Counted from the stretch's first letter, positions 30,501-40,035 are shown. The stretch is DNA of 42,362 bases from Methylomonas koyamae (GCF_001644025.1 NZ_LUUK01000168.1:1-42362), one strand, 5' to 3'. The notes: generated from the letters alone by a model not told the origin. Made by a program: numbers and translations.

Positions 30501-30855
30501 TGATCAAGCTATCGACGATGCTTTGGCCCACCTCGTAGCGCACCGTGACCAGCGCCTGACCGGGACTGGAGGCTGAGTAAACGTATTCGACGCCCTGAAT
30601 TTGCTTTAGGAACACTTCCAGCGGCGTCGTGACGCGTTTCTCGACTTCCTCGGCCGTAGCGCCGGGATACTTGACGAACACGTCCATCACCGGCACGACG
30701 ATTTGCGGATCTTCCTCGCGCGGCGTCAGTATCAGTGCCGCCGCGCCGGCCAGCAGCGAGATCAGCAGGAATAGCAGGGACAGATGCGACGTGGTAAACA
30801 GCCGGACAATCGCCACCGTCAGCGTGTCTTTTTTGGCCTCGTTGCTCGAACTCAT
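27550..30855 (-). CDS. RND efflux pump, inner-membrane permease
   Basis: A 1,101-residue proton-driven pump of the AcrB/HAE type with twelve predicted transmembrane helices and two large periplasmic loops. The proton-relay helix has GLLVDDPIVDVEN with the Asp pair. The later relay helix reads GIVVRNSIILIDF, where AcrB has Lys; Arg occurs here instead. An unusual Gly/Ala/Pro-rich insert (about residues 293-325) lies in the first periplasmic domain. The start codon overlaps the adaptor stop (ATGA). It is the third gene of a channel-adaptor-pump operon. Substrate cannot be predicted; the DD motif argues against a heavy-metal CzcA type. Confidence 0.9.
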   Translation of the reverse strand: MSSSNEAKKDTLTVAIVRLFTTSHLSLLFLLISLLAGAAALILTPREEDPQIVVPVMDVFVKYPGATAEEVEKRVTTPLEVFLKQIQGVEYVYSASSPGQALVTVRYEVGQSIVDSLIKTHDKLQANLDIIPPGVTDWVVKPVEIDDVPIVLLSLSSPRGSEDSMAVRRIAEELIERLRAIDDIGKSWVVGAAPRMISVYPDPAKLQAAGLDLAELRQALSQGNANLQIGHFNQAGKDILLEAGPQYQNLEAVGATVLKNVGGRLVYLRDVAEILDGPQDTDYYTRIGFGPAAHEAETVGHASGQQVQIGGGPAAAFPPSLAGEERQMATIAIAKRKGANAVAVAEQVLALTEQLHGTLIPDDVQINVTRNYGETANHKVNELVMHLSIAILTIIVLLALSLGFKESLIVSLAVPMTFAVTLLLDLIFGYTINRVTLFALILSLGLLVDDPIVDVENIHRHYKMRKEPPLQALLTAVNEIRPPTILATFAVIMSFVPMFFITGMMGPYMAPMAFNVPIAMLMSLLIAFTVTPWASYKLLKGDYGKDHGPEFKLHDTRGFKLYQAIMRPLLGNQAKAKGFLLIVFIAFVLSALMAVFRVVPLKLLPFDNKNELQMVIDMPRGSSLEATDEVAAAVGRYLATVNEVANYQSYVGLASPMDFNGLVRHYYLRQGAYVGDIRVVFVDKTRREQQSHAIALRMRPEIDKIERQYGANIKIVEMPPGPPVLSSVVAELYGPPEASYQDIIKVSNRVRAELEQTEGVVDVDDYVEAPQDRLHFMLDQDKAAWLGITTEQVANSLKLAVDGGVAGTLHIASERQPLLIELRLPRSARSSEADLLALSVKTGQGKLVRLGEIGRFEHDHGDQTIYHKNLERVSYVLGEMAGRSPVEAVWDLGDKLEEKPLPPGYRAEMAGEGEWKITVDVFRDLGLAFAAAMVMIYILLVGQTGSLGVPLIMMIAIPLTVIGIMPGFWFINLFASDVGQYADPVYFTATAMIGMIALAGIVVRNSIILIDFIENIYRGNPDISLADAIIEAGATRLNPIFLTAASAVLGSVMIVLDPIFSGLAWSFIFGIIASTLFSLVVIPLVYFLINRNMPKEVALEE

Positions 30856-31943
30856 GAGGCTAGCTCGCTATCAGCCAGGATGGTTTCGCCGTCGCGCAGG
30901 CCGGTCAGTACTTCCAGCCGGTCGCCGTAACGCTTTCCGGTGCGAATGTGCCGGATATGCCAAGCACCGTTTTCGACCACGCGCACCGCCTGCAACTGGC
31001 CGAAATTCAGTACCGCGCCGGCCGGGATCAACAGGGCCGATTCGGCCGTATCGCAAGGCAGCGCCAACGTGGCGAACTGACCGTGCTGCAAACCGGGCGT
31101 GGCCGGCAAATCGACTTTGACCAGACGGGTGCGGGTTTGCGGATCGACTTCCGGGGCCAATTCGGCCACTCGGCCGATCAGATCGACGCCGTCGATACGC
31201 ACCGCCGCGGTATCGCCCAAACCGATGCGGCCGCTACAAGTGCTGGCAACCGACACTTCCAATCGAAGCGCATCGGGCTGGTGAAAGCTGACCAGTGCCT
31301 GACCGGGCGCGCCCATATCGCCGGGATCTTGGTAACGTTCGCCCACCACGCCGTCGAACGGCGCGTACAACACGTTTTCGGCCATCATCACCTGACTTTG
31401 TCGAGCCGAGCTGGCGGCCTGTTCGGCCAAGGCCCTGGCCGCCTTCGCCCGAGCCAGCGCGGCGTCATAGCTTTGTCGGGTCGCGGCTTGTTTTTCGAAC
31501 AGTTCGCTAGCGCGTTTTTCGTCGGCAGCCGCTTGCACGGCCTGAGCCTGAGCCGCTGCCTGCGCCGAAACCGCCGCACTATAGGCGGCACGCGGGTCGC
31601 GGTCGTCCAATTTGGCGATCACCTCGCCTTTTTTCAGCCTGTCTCCGACCTTAACCGGAATCTCCACTATTCGCGCGGAAAATTTCGGACTGATCTTGAC
31701 AGCCTGACGCGAGCGCACCACGCCCTGCCATTCCAACATTCGATCGGCACCGGCCAACGAGACCCGGTAAGTTCGAGCGCCGGACGGCACCGAATTAACG
31801 GCGGCCGGAGTAGTGCCGACTTCGGTTTTTTCTGGGCCGCCGATGATGCCCAATGCGACGAAAATCACCAACAACAGCGCCGAAACGGCGGCCAGCGGAA
31901 TTGCCCAAGCAGGCAACGCGGAATGAGTATTCGAAGAGGTCAT
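30852..31943 (-). CDS. RND efflux periplasmic adaptor subunit
   Basis: A 363-residue membrane-fusion protein. A single N-terminal helix (IPLAAVSALLLVIFVALGII) is followed by the lipoyl-like half-motif VGDRLKKGEVIAKLDDRDP, an Ala-rich coiled-coil hairpin (about 115-190), the second lipoyl half ENVLYAPFDGVVGERYQDPG, and beta-barrel domains. It bridges the inner-membrane pump to the TolC-like channel. The gene is 15 bp after the channel gene and overlaps the pump gene by 4 nt. Confidence 0.93.
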   Translation of the reverse strand: MTSSNTHSALPAWAIPLAAVSALLLVIFVALGIIGGPEKTEVGTTPAAVNSVPSGARTYRVSLAGADRMLEWQGVVRSRQAVKISPKFSARIVEIPVKVGDRLKKGEVIAKLDDRDPRAAYSAAVSAQAAAQAQAVQAAADEKRASELFEKQAATRQSYDAALARAKAARALAEQAASSARQSQVMMAENVLYAPFDGVVGERYQDPGDMGAPGQALVSFHQPDALRLEVSVASTCSGRIGLGDTAAVRIDGVDLIGRVAELAPEVDPQTRTRLVKVDLPATPGLQHGQFATLALPCDTAESALLIPAGAVLNFGQLQAVRVVENGAWHIRHIRTGKRYGDRLEVLTGLRDGETILADSELAS

Positions 31944-31958
31944 GTTCCTTCCTGAAGT

Positions 31959-33293
31959 TTATTGCCAAGCACCGTAAGCCTGCTTGAGTTCCGCATCGGC
32001 GCGCAACGCGTCGTATCGGGCGTTGATTTGCCTGGTGTGGGCCTTGTCTCTAGCCACTTCGGCTTCGATATAGCGGGTAACCGTCACGACGCCAACCTGA
32101 TATTGCTCGCTGACCTGCCTCAGAGCTTCTTCGGCCGCCAACACCGCGACGCCCGCGACTTGCACGCGATTCAGGGCTTCCGACAGTTTCAGGCGCGCAC
32201 TGTGCAACTCGTTTTCGATACGTAACCGGGTCTGACGCGCCGCTTCTTGGGCGGCGATCAATTCGTGCTCGGCCTTTTTGATGCGTTCTTGCGTGGCGAA
32301 ACCTGAAAACAAGTCCAGCTCGACCGTGACGCCGGCAGTGACATTGTCGCGATTGGCACTGAAAGCCAAGTCCCGGCTATCGGAGCCGTAACTGACGTAA
32401 GCATCGGCGCGCGGTAAATGCGCGCCTTGCGCGGCCGAAAGTTGCCGTTCGGCGATTTCGACTCGTTTTTGGGCCGCCTGTAATTCCGGATGGGTCCGCG
32501 CTTGATTCAACAGCTCGTCGTAAGCCGCCGGCGTGGCCGGTAACGCGGCCTCCGCCTCCGCTATCGACAATGGCTCGCCGGCACCCAAGCCGAGCAAGGT
32601 TTTCAACATGTTCTGTGCCAGTTCGATGGCGTTGGCCGCTTGAATTTCCGCATCCTTGGCTTCGGCCAATTGGACCTCCAGCGACAAGACTTCCGACTTC
32701 AGCAAGGTGCCCGCCTCGTAACGCAAGCGGGATTGGCGCAACTCGCTGTCAACCGCGTCGACCGCGCCGATACTGACCTTGTGCGCCGCGACCGCGGCCA
32801 GTTCGCCGTAATAGGCGGCGGTCACGTTATTCAGCAAATGATTGCGAAGCGCCGATTTTTCCAGCTCCGACGCCTCAACGCCCAGCTCTGCGGCCTTACC
32901 GAGATAGTAATCCCGACCGCCGCGAAACAGCGAATAACTAGCCGTGACTTGGGGGCGATAGTTATCCACGCCGCCTGGGTGGTTAAAATCACCGCTGTTA
33001 AAATCGAGCCGCCGCTGAGCGATGATCATAGCGAACGCTTGCGCCGGATTGTCGCTGTGCTGGTAGGACAAGCTGGCTTTGACCTGCGGATAAAAACTGG
33101 CCAAGGCTTCGCCGAGTTGAGCATTCGCCTGCTCGATTCTAGCTTGCAGAATGCTGAGTTCGGGATTGCCGGCCAACGCTTGATCAATGGCCCGCTCCAA
33201 TGTGTAAACCGAGCCGGCCGACTCGGCATGGGCCGTCAAACCCAACGACGAAGCCATCAGCAAGACTGCGAAACGTGTACCTGTTGTGTGCAT
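31959..33293 (-). CDS. TolC family outer-membrane efflux protein
   Basis: A 444-residue protein with a signal peptide (VLLMASSLGLTAHA) and two repeats of the TolC fold. Repeat starts are recognisable: LERAIDQALAGNPELSILQARIEQANAQ and, in the second half, ELLNQARTHPELQAAQKRVEIAERQL. Long heptad-like helices follow each. It forms the outer-membrane channel of the tripartite pump and is the first gene of the operon. It has no lipobox, so it is not an OprM-type lipoprotein. No regulator gene is adjacent. Confidence 0.92.
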   Translation of the reverse strand: MHTTGTRFAVLLMASSLGLTAHAESAGSVYTLERAIDQALAGNPELSILQARIEQANAQLGEALASFYPQVKASLSYQHSDNPAQAFAMIIAQRRLDFNSGDFNHPGGVDNYRPQVTASYSLFRGGRDYYLGKAAELGVEASELEKSALRNHLLNNVTAAYYGELAAVAAHKVSIGAVDAVDSELRQSRLRYEAGTLLKSEVLSLEVQLAEAKDAEIQAANAIELAQNMLKTLLGLGAGEPLSIAEAEAALPATPAAYDELLNQARTHPELQAAQKRVEIAERQLSAAQGAHLPRADAYVSYGSDSRDLAFSANRDNVTAGVTVELDLFSGFATQERIKKAEHELIAAQEAARQTRLRIENELHSARLKLSEALNRVQVAGVAVLAAEEALRQVSEQYQVGVVTVTRYIEAEVARDKAHTRQINARYDALRADAELKQAYGAWQ

Positions 33294-33490
33294 GGCGTTG
33301 AAATGGGGGTAATTAAGTATTTCCTAATATATAGCCAAGCCGAGCATTTTTCCAGCCTTAAATTCATAAGACCTCGCAAGCTACTCCTCAAAAATAAACG
33401 ACTTTTAAACGAATGCTTGAAATGTTTGGTCAGCATGGTAACTTTAGCGGCCCGTCCCATAATAATAACTAGCTTAAGAGGAAACATCGC

Positions 33491-34033
33491 ATGAGCCTTG
33501 AAGAAAACACCAACGACACAGAGAACAGCAGCCCTGCCGAGGAACCCAATCAACCGGCATCAATTGCGGAACCTGCCGCGGCCCCTGTCGAAGCCGGAGC
33601 GGCTAACGCTTTGGCGACCATATTGGCCCTGAAGGAATCCAATCCGAAAGTATTTTACGGCGGCGTCGGCGGCGTGGCCTTGCTGTTGCTCTTGATGATC
33701 TTTAGCGGTGGATCGAACCCCAAATTGCCCGTTCATCAGCAAAAACCGCTGGTCGTTGGACAAAGTTACGTTCTGAAAAGCCCGAATACTTACGATCCGA
33801 ATGCCACGGTCAGACTGGTTGGCGTCCCTGGCTCTTTGGCGGCTTACGACGATACCGAGGAAAATGACCGCGACGGCGCATGCAAACATATGCCGATGAA
33901 TTCGCCGGTCAAGTTGCTACAAATCCAGAACGATACCACCGACAAAAACCTGGTTTGGGCCGAAGTCGAAATTACCGCCAGCGGCGAATGCCAAGGCCGT
34001 CGCGCCTGGACTTCCGGCATCAACCTGCAATAA
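33491..34033 (+). CDS. Single-pass membrane protein with acidic N terminus
   Basis: A 180-residue protein. The first ~45 residues are acidic, Pro/Ala-rich and likely disordered (cytoplasmic). One transmembrane segment (GGVGGVALLLLLMIFSGG, about 56-73) leads to a periplasmic domain of about 100 residues with two Cys (GACKHMP and GECQGRR) that could form a disulfide. AGAGGAA lies 7 nt before the ATG. Divergent from the efflux operon. No family recognised; the domain could be SH3-like, but this is a guess. Confidence 0.7.
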   Translation: MSLEENTNDTENSSPAEEPNQPASIAEPAAAPVEAGAANALATILALKESNPKVFYGGVGGVALLLLLMIFSGGSNPKLPVHQQKPLVVGQSYVLKSPNTYDPNATVRLVGVPGSLAAYDDTEENDRDGACKHMPMNSPVKLLQIQNDTTDKNLVWAEVEITASGECQGRRAWTSGINLQ

Positions 34034-34036
34034 CTG

Positions 34037-34064
34037 TTGACTAAAAAAATTTACACCCTATAAT
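34037..34064 (+). promoter_or_regulatory. Sigma70 promoter of the tRNA-Gly cluster
   Basis: TTGACT (34037-34042) and TATAAT (34059-34064) with 16 bp between, beginning four bases after the upstream stop codon. A GC-rich stretch (CGCCGG) follows the -10, as in stringently controlled stable-RNA promoters. The first tRNA starts 20 nt after the -10. Confidence 0.85.
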
Positions 34065-34083
34065 ACGCCGGATCGGAAACAAA

Positions 34084-34159
<76 letters not shown>

Positions 34160-34165
34160 AATTTT

Positions 34166-34192
34166 AAAGCCGCGCCGCTACGCGGCTTTTTT
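34166..34192 (+). terminator. Rho-independent terminator after the first tRNA-Gly
   Basis: AAAGCCGCG (34166-34174) pairs with CGCGGCTTT (34181-34189) across a 6-nt loop and is followed by further T residues. It lies only 6 nt after the CCA end of copy 1 and 15 nt before tRNA-Cys, so it sits inside the cluster. Confidence 0.9.
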
Positions 34193-34206
34193 GTTGGACC
34201 TTAAAC

Positions 34207-34280
34207 GGCTGCGTAGCAAAGTGGTTATGCAGCGGCCTGCAAAGCCGTATACACCGGTTCGATTCCGGTCGCAGCCTCCA
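34207..34280 (+). tRNA. tRNA-Cys (anticodon GCA)
   Basis: Seventy-four nucleotides with acceptor stem GGCTGCG/CGCAGCC, anticodon loop CTGCAAA with anticodon GCA, T arm GGTTCGATTCC and encoded CCA. No promoter is visible between it and the terminator just upstream. Confidence 0.97.
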
Positions 34281-34343
34281 TAGGTATTGGACCGATGTCG
34301 ATATCAAACCGACATTTTCCCAAGCGGGCAATGTCATCTTCAA

Positions 34344-34419
<76 letters not shown>

Positions 34420-34800
34420 AATCGTCCATTTCTTCGTCACTCTTATCGCATCCGAGCCCCTCGTACAGGCTGGATTCAGCGACATATCGGATTGAGCCAA
34501 ACCCGCCGGGAGCGAATCAGTATTTGGAGTAGGGCGGAACGCGCCTCGGAAGCCAGAACTCAAACCCCTTCGTTCGAGTACACACCCTATATAAACCGCC
34601 TGCAACGCCGTCACTTGGTGACCGAAAAATCTCCGGTCTTGAGCGAACAGTTCTTTTCAAGACCGACAGTAGTTTTACGTTGAAAGCCGTTGGGCAAAGT
34701 ACGGAAACACTGGTGTCGGAATATCTTCGGCGCGACTGAAGCCGCCGCCAAGCCCGCCGATTATATTCTCCAAAGCAAAAAATCACTTCCGCTTGTTGGA
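34420..34800. other. Intergenic region between tRNA-Gly and the large dehydrogenase gene
   Basis: About 380 bp with no supported gene. It holds the hairpin at 34634-34665 described separately and a short palindrome GTCACTTGGTGAC near 34610. Open frames here are antisense or sense read-throughs of the tRNA genes. Confidence 0.6.
34625..34665 (-). terminator. Candidate terminator of the FAD/Fe-S dehydrogenase gene
   Basis: On the minus strand a perfect 9-bp stem (CGGTCTTGA / TCAAGACCG, arms at 34657-34665 and 34634-34642) with a 14-nt loop is followed after three bases by ATTTTT. It lies about 135 nt past the dehydrogenase stop codon, in the right orientation. Confidence 0.6.
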
Positions 34801-37800
34801 CTAAAGCAGCACCCGCTCCACGCCGCCGCTGCCGGCCTTGGTCAAATAGTCGGCCATCCAATTTTCGCCCAACACATGCTTGGCAATTTCGACGACGATG
34901 TAATCGACTTCCAGTTGTTCGACATCGTCTTGATAACGCTGCAATCCTTGCATGCAGGACGGACAGGAGGTCAACATTCGCACCGCACCATCGTAACCGT
35001 CGGCGCGCAGCTTGGCGGCGTCGTTCTGCAACTCCTCGGCCTTGCGATAGCGGACCTGCGTCGAGATGTCTGGCCGCGCCACAGCCAGAGTACCGGATTC
35101 GCCGCAGCACCGGTCGGACTTGCCGACCGGCGCGCCCAGTAAGCCGCTGACGACTTTCAACGGCTCTTGCTGCTTAAACGGACTGTGACAAGGATCGTGA
35201 TACAGATAACGAGCACCGTCGACCCCGTCCAACCTAACGCCCTTTTCTAACAAATATTCGTGAATATCCAATAGCCGGCAGCCCGGAAAAATTTTTTCGA
35301 ACTCGTAATCGACCAACTGATCCAGGCAAGTGCCGCAACTGACGATCACGGTCTTGATGTCCAGATAGTTCAAGGTATTCGCCACCCGATGAAACAACAC
35401 TCGGTTATCGGTGGTGATTTTTTCGGCCTTGTCGAACTGACCCGCCGCGCGCTGCGGGTAACCGCAACACAAATAACCGGGCGGTAAAACGGTTTGCACG
35501 CCGACCTCGTAAAGCATCGCCTGGGTCGCCAGACCAACTTGCGAGAACAAGCGCTCGGAGCCGCAACCGGGAAAATAAAACACCGACTCGGAATCCGAAC
35601 GGGTCTTGGCATGATCGCGAATAATCGGCACGATTTGATTATCCTCGATGTCCAGCAAGGCCCTGGCCGTCTTGTTCGGCAGCTTGGCCGGCATCTTCCG
35701 ATTCATGAAATGAATGACTTGCTCGCGCACGTCCGGCTTGCCCACCGACGCCGGCGGCTGGCGGTTCTGCGCCCTGCCCCACGGTGCCAGCATCGTCGTT
35801 CCCAAACGCTGCGCCTTGTATCCCCAATCCACCATCGCCGCGCGTAGCGCCTTCACGGTACCCGGACTGGTCGTATTCAAAAACGCCATCGCCAGCGCCT
35901 TGCCCGGGTTGAAACTCTGCTTGCCCATTTTATGCAGCAAATTGCGCATGTTCATCGACACCTCGCCGAAATCGATATCGACCGGACAAGGGTTGAAACA
36001 TTTATGGCACACCGTGCAGTGTTCGCCGACGTCCTCGAATTCCTTCCAATGCGTAATCGAAATACCGCGCCGGGTTTGCTCCTCGTACAAGAACGCCTCG
36101 ATCAACAGCGACGTCGCCAAAATCTTGTTGCGCGGCGAATAGAGCAGATTGGCGCGCGGCACGTGAGTCGCGCAGACCGGCTTGCACTTACCGCAACGCA
36201 GGCAATCCTTGACCGAATCGGAAATCGCGCCGATGTCGCTCTGCTGCATGATCAGCGACTCGAATCCCATCAAACTGAAGGATGTGGTGTAAGCCGAGCT
36301 CAGATCGCCGCCCGGCATCAACTTGCCGCGATTGAAGCGCCCTTCCGGATCGACCTGATTTTTATAACGATGAAACTCGGCAAGTTCCGCCGCGTCGAGA
36401 AATTCGTACTTGGTAATACCGATGCCGTGCTCGCCGGAAATCGCCCCGCCCAGCGAGCGTGCCAGCGCCATAATTCTGGCGACCGCGGCGTTGGCTTCCT
36501 GCAGCATTTGGTAATGGTCGGAGTTGACCGGCAGATTGGTGTGCACATTGCCGTCGCCGGCGTGCATATGCAAGGCCACGAACACTCGACCACGTAAAAT
36601 CTCCTTGTGCGCGGCCTCGATCCGTTCGACGACCGGCCGAAAGTTGTCGCCCTCGAAGATCTCCCGCAAGCGCGGCAACAGCTCTGTCTTCCAGGAAATC
36701 CGCAACGAATAGTCCTGAACCCGGTGAAACAAGGTCGGCTCCGTGGCCCGATTGGTCAACGGACCGACGCTGATGCCGTAACGCTCGAATTCAGCCTCGG
36801 CCCGCGCCAGCGGCAAATCCAGATGGTCGAACAACCACTGCCAGCGCTCGCGCACCGCCGCCACCGTCTCCAGTGCCAACGCCCGGCGATCGCCGATCAA
36901 TTCGCTTTTGTCGACGCTGTCTTCGTAGGCGCGTAACGGCAAGTCGCCGCGCAACAAGTCACTCACCGCATCGCACAGCCGCAGTTTATTGCTCAGCGAC
37001 AATTCGATGTTGATGCGTTCGATGCCGTCGCAATAATCGCCCATGCGCGGCAACGGTATCACCACGTCTTCGTTGATTTTGAAGGCGTTGGTATGACGAG
37101 CGATCGCCGCCGTTCTAGCCCTATCCAGCCAAAACTTGGCTCGGGTTTCCGGGCTGACCGCGATAAAACCCTCGGCGCCGCGCGCGTTGCACAAGCGGAC
37201 CACTTCGGACGCGGCCAGCGCCACCTGCTGTTCGTCGTCGCCGACAATGTCGCCGATCAACACCATCTTGGGCCGACCGTGGCGCTTGGCCTTGGTGGCG
37301 TAACCGACCGCCTTGACGTAGCGCTCGTCCAGGTGTTCCAGACCCGCCAGCATCACCCGCGCCGGACCGTCTTTCGGCAGCCCGGCCAGATAATCGCGAA
37401 TTTCGACGATGGACGGCACCGCCTCGCGCACTTGCCCGAAAAACTCCAGACAGAAGGTGCGCGCGTGCGGCGGCATTTCATGCAGCACCCAGCGCGCCGA
37501 AGTAATAATGCCGTCGCAACCCTCTTTCTGTATCCCCGGCAAACCGCCAAGAAACTTGTCGGTCACATCCTTGCCCAAGCCGACCTTGCGGAACAACGCG
37601 CCAGGCAGATCCAGGCGTTCTTCGCTTAGCAGATTGCGACGGCTACTGTCGTAGCGCTTCAAGTTAAAACTGACCTGCTCCTGCTCGTGGATCTTGCCCA
37701 GATTGTGATTGAGCCGCTCGACTTCCAGCCAATTGCCGTCCGGCGTCACCATCCGCCACGACGCCAGATTGTCCAGCGCGGTCCCCCAAAGCACCGCTTT

Positions 37801-38730
37801 CTTACCGCCGGCATTCATCGCGATATTGCCGCCCACGCAAGACGCATCGGCCGAGGTTGGATCGCAGGCAAACACCAATCCCGAGCGCTCGGCGGCTTCC
37901 ATGACCCGGCGCGTCACGACGCCAGCACCGGTGAAAATCGTCGCGTACGGACTATCCACGCCCGGCAAGCGGGATTCGCGCTCGACCGCCGTCATTTCCA
38001 GCAGTTTTTCGGTATTGATGATCGCCGAAAACGGCGTCAGCGGTACCGCGCCGCCGGTATAGCCGGTGCCGCCGCCGCGCGGAATAATGGTCAAACCCAG
38101 TTCGATGCAGCCGCGCACCAAATGCCCGATCTCGTCCTCGCTGGACGGATACAACACGACGAAGGGATATTCGACCCGCCAGTCGGTGGCGTCGGTAACA
38201 TGGCTGACCCTGGCAAAACCGTCGAAACAGATGTTGTCCTTGCGGGTATATTGGGTCAACAAACTCAATACGCTACGCCGTAACTGGCCGGTTTGCTCGA
38301 AATGAGCCTCGAAATCGGCGACGGCTTGCTGAACGGCGGCGATCAACTGACCGACGCGCTCGGCGCGATCGGGATCGCCGGCGATTTCCGCTTGTCGCGT
38401 CTCCATTTGCCGCAACCGGTGACGCAACGCATCGAGCAAGGCCCGGCGCCGGTCGCGATTGTTCAGCAAATCGTCTTCCAGATAGGGATTGCGGCGCACC
38501 GCCCAAATATCGCCCAACACTTCGTAAAGCATGCGCGCCGAGCGACCGGTGATTTGTTCGCCGCGCAGCGAATCCAACACCCACCAGATGTCCTCGCCGA
38601 GCAGGCGGATGACGATTTCCCGGTCGGAAAACGAAGTGTAGTTATAGGGGATTTCCCGCACGCGCGCCGGCGCGGTGTGGTCGCTTAGGAAGGATGAATT
38701 GGCCACTGGACTCGCCGAACTGAAAGTCAT
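34801..38730 (-). CDS. Large FAD- and iron-sulfur-dependent dehydrogenase (DUF3683/GlcD/CCG type)
   Basis: About 1,309 residues. Order: an N-terminal region starting near [16 protein letters not shown] (DUF3683-like), an FAD-binding (PCMH) domain with [14 protein letters not shown], a GlcD/D-lactate-dehydrogenase-type C domain with [19 protein letters not shown] and GEHGIGITK, two 4Fe-4S motifs ([11 protein letters not shown] near 840; [12 protein letters not shown] near 904), and two CCG domains (FPGCGS...CCGYPQ near 1088; HDPCHS...CCGESG near 1208). This fuses in one chain what GlcD-GlcF or Dld-LldE subunits do separately: oxidising a 2-hydroxy acid and passing electrons to the respiratory chain. 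The substrate is unproven; D-lactate or glycolate are candidates. ATG 38730 was chosen; an ATG 30 bases upstream is possible. Confidence 0.88.
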   Translation of the reverse strand: MTFSSASPVANSSFLSDHTAPARVREIPYNYTSFSDREIVIRLLGEDIWWVLDSLRGEQITGRSARMLYEVLGDIWAVRRNPYLEDDLLNNRDRRRALLDALRHRLRQMETRQAEIAGDPDRAERVGQLIAAVQQAVADFEAHFEQTGQLRRSVLSLLTQYTRKDNICFDGFARVSHVTDATDWRVEYPFVVLYPSSEDEIGHLVRGCIELGLTIIPRGGGTGYTGGAVPLTPFSAIINTEKLLEMTAVERESRLPGVDSPYATIFTGAGVVTRRVMEAAERSGLVFACDPTSADASCVGGNIAMNAGGKKAVLWGTALDNLASWRMVTPDGNWLEVERLNHNLGKIHEQEQVSFNLKRYDSSRRNLLSEERLDLPGALFRKVGLGKDVTDKFLGGLPGIQKEGCDGIITSARWVLHEMPPHARTFCLEFFGQVREAVPSIVEIRDYLAGLPKDGPARVMLAGLEHLDERYVKAVGYATKAKRHGRPKMVLIGDIVGDDEQQVALAASEVVRLCNARGAEGFIAVSPETRAKFWLDRARTAAIARHTNAFKINEDVVIPLPRMGDYCDGIERINIELSLSNKLRLCDAVSDLLRGDLPLRAYEDSVDKSELIGDRRALALETVAAVRERWQWLFDHLDLPLARAEAEFERYGISVGPLTNRATEPTLFHRVQDYSLRISWKTELLPRLREIFEGDNFRPVVERIEAAHKEILRGRVFVALHMHAGDGNVHTNLPVNSDHYQMLQEANAAVARIMALARSLGGAISGEHGIGITKYEFLDAAELAEFHRYKNQVDPEGRFNRGKLMPGGDLSSAYTTSFSLMGFESLIMQQSDIGAISDSVKDCLRCGKCKPVCATHVPRANLLYSPRNKILATSLLIEAFLYEEQTRRGISITHWKEFEDVGEHCTVCHKCFNPCPVDIDFGEVSMNMRNLLHKMGKQSFNPGKALAMAFLNTTSPGTVKALRAAMVDWGYKAQRLGTTMLAPWGRAQNRQPPASVGKPDVREQVIHFMNRKMPAKLPNKTARALLDIEDNQIVPIIRDHAKTRSDSESVFYFPGCGSERLFSQVGLATQAMLYEVGVQTVLPPGYLCCGYPQRAAGQFDKAEKITTDNRVLFHRVANTLNYLDIKTVIVSCGTCLDQLVDYEFEKIFPGCRLLDIHEYLLEKGVRLDGVDGARYLYHDPCHSPFKQQEPLKVVSGLLGAPVGKSDRCCGESGTLAVARPDISTQVRYRKAEELQNDAAKLRADGYDGAVRMLTSCPSCMQGLQRYQDDVEQLEVDYIVVEIAKHVLGENWMADYLTKAGSGGVERVLL

Positions 38731-38771
38731 GATGGCCGGGATTCTAACATGGCGAGGCATTGAGCCCCATC

Positions 38772-38810
38772 GAAAAACGCCAGCCGCGCCAGGCGGCGCG
38801 GACGGCGTTT
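38772..38810 (-). terminator. Rho-independent terminator of the barrel gene
   Basis: On the minus strand AAACGCC and CCGCGCC arms pair with GGCGCGG and GGCGTTT through a 4-nt loop (GCCT), with one 2x2 internal mismatch, giving 14 paired bases followed by TTTTT-rich sequence. It starts 17 nt after the stop of the upstream barrel gene and separates it from the dehydrogenase gene. Confidence 0.9.
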
Positions 38811-38826
38811 GGCGGACGCAATCGGC

Positions 38827-40035
38827 TTAAAACTCCATCCGGCCGCCCAGCATGAAGCGGTTGCTGTCGATATGCCGGTAGCCTTGCAGGGTTTCGTAGG
38901 ATAAAAACGCCGACACGCCGCCCGGCAACACGCTGGACACTTCCGCGCCGAAGGTATAGTAATCGCGACTCGGCGCGTCGTTGACCAACGTAAAGGTGCT
39001 GCCGCTGCCGTCGGCGACAAAGCTGCCGGTGACTTGGCGGCGGCCGTCCATGAATTGATGGTGCCATTCGCCGCGCAACTGCGGAATCACTACCCCCCAC
39101 GGCACGCTGACCGAATACGCGGTCTGCACGCCGACCGTCGAAATCAGCGATTGAATATTTTGCTTGCCGAAACGCACCGCGCCGGGACTGCCGGTCTCGC
39201 TATAGCTGTCGATATCCAGACCGGTATATTCGCCGCGCGCATAAGGCGCGACCGTCAAAGCCTTGAAATTGAAGTCGTAGCCGCCGCCCAGGCTGAAAGC
39301 ATACTGATCGGCGCTCGGCGCCGCGCTGGCAATCGACGAAGTTCCGCCCAACTTGATGTTGCGGCTGGTTTCGAAATCGACGCCGCCGTATGACGCGGTA
39401 CCCTCGACGTGCAAGGCATCGGTAATGAAGTAACTGCTATAGAGCGTGCCGATGTAGTTGTCGCTCAAGGTCTCGCCGCGACCGCTGTTAAACGTGGCAT
39501 TGCCGCGCTTGTAATTGAAGGCGGCGCCGGCGGACCAGCGGTCGCTGATACGGTAATCGGCGCCGGCCATGAAATTATGATTGTCGAATTTAAAACCGCC
39601 CAAATTCACGGCCGTGTTGTCGTGCAAACCGAAGCTACTGTCGACCTTGCCCCAAAACGACAGTTTCGAGAAATCGCCGTCGCCGGCCCCACCGCCCAAA
39701 TTGATTTTGCCGGATTGTCCGAACGGCAAGCTATTCTTGCCGCCGTTGACCCGTGTAGCGATACTGCCCATGCCGAACACCTGATCCGGCGTCAGACTCT
39801 TTAAGTCCGAGATGCTCTCGATATTACACGCGGATGGCGCGTTGGATTCCTGCTGATTGTAAAAATTCGAGCATTTGGAAATGGCGTTGTCCACCGAGCT
39901 CTGGTTTTCGTTGAAGCTGGCCGGCGTCGCCCGCGCGGTAGACATCGCCGCTCCGCACAGAGCCAGCGCGACGCCCACGCCGATCCGGCTCGCCGTCGGC
40001 GACATTGACGTAACGGTATTTTGCTTATTCTTCAT
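38827..40035 (-). CDS. Autotransporter-type outer-membrane beta-barrel protein
   Basis: A 402-residue protein with a long signal peptide (about 1-36, ending near STARA). A short N-terminal region (about 37-115) contains a Cys pair (ISKCSNF and APSACNIES). The remaining ~285 residues alternate in the pattern of a 12-strand barrel (e.g. NFMAGADYRISDRWSAGAAFNY) and end in GGRMEF, the C-terminal aromatic signal recognised by the BAM machinery. It looks like an autotransporter barrel without a large passenger. GAGGAG 7-8 nt before the ATG supports the start, and a strong terminator follows. Alternative: a stand-alone porin- or lipase-like barrel. Function unknown. Confidence 0.8.
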   Translation of the reverse strand: MKNKQNTVTSMSPTASRIGVGVALALCGAAMSTARATPASFNENQSSVDNAISKCSNFYNQQESNAPSACNIESISDLKSLTPDQVFGMGSIATRVNGGKNSLPFGQSGKINLGGGAGDGDFSKLSFWGKVDSSFGLHDNTAVNLGGFKFDNHNFMAGADYRISDRWSAGAAFNYKRGNATFNSGRGETLSDNYIGTLYSSYFITDALHVEGTASYGGVDFETSRNIKLGGTSSIASAAPSADQYAFSLGGGYDFNFKALTVAPYARGEYTGLDIDSYSETGSPGAVRFGKQNIQSLISTVGVQTAYSVSVPWGVVIPQLRGEWHHQFMDGRRQVTGSFVADGSGSTFTLVNDAPSRDYYTFGAEVSSVLPGGVSAFLSYETLQGYRHIDSNRFMLGGRMEF

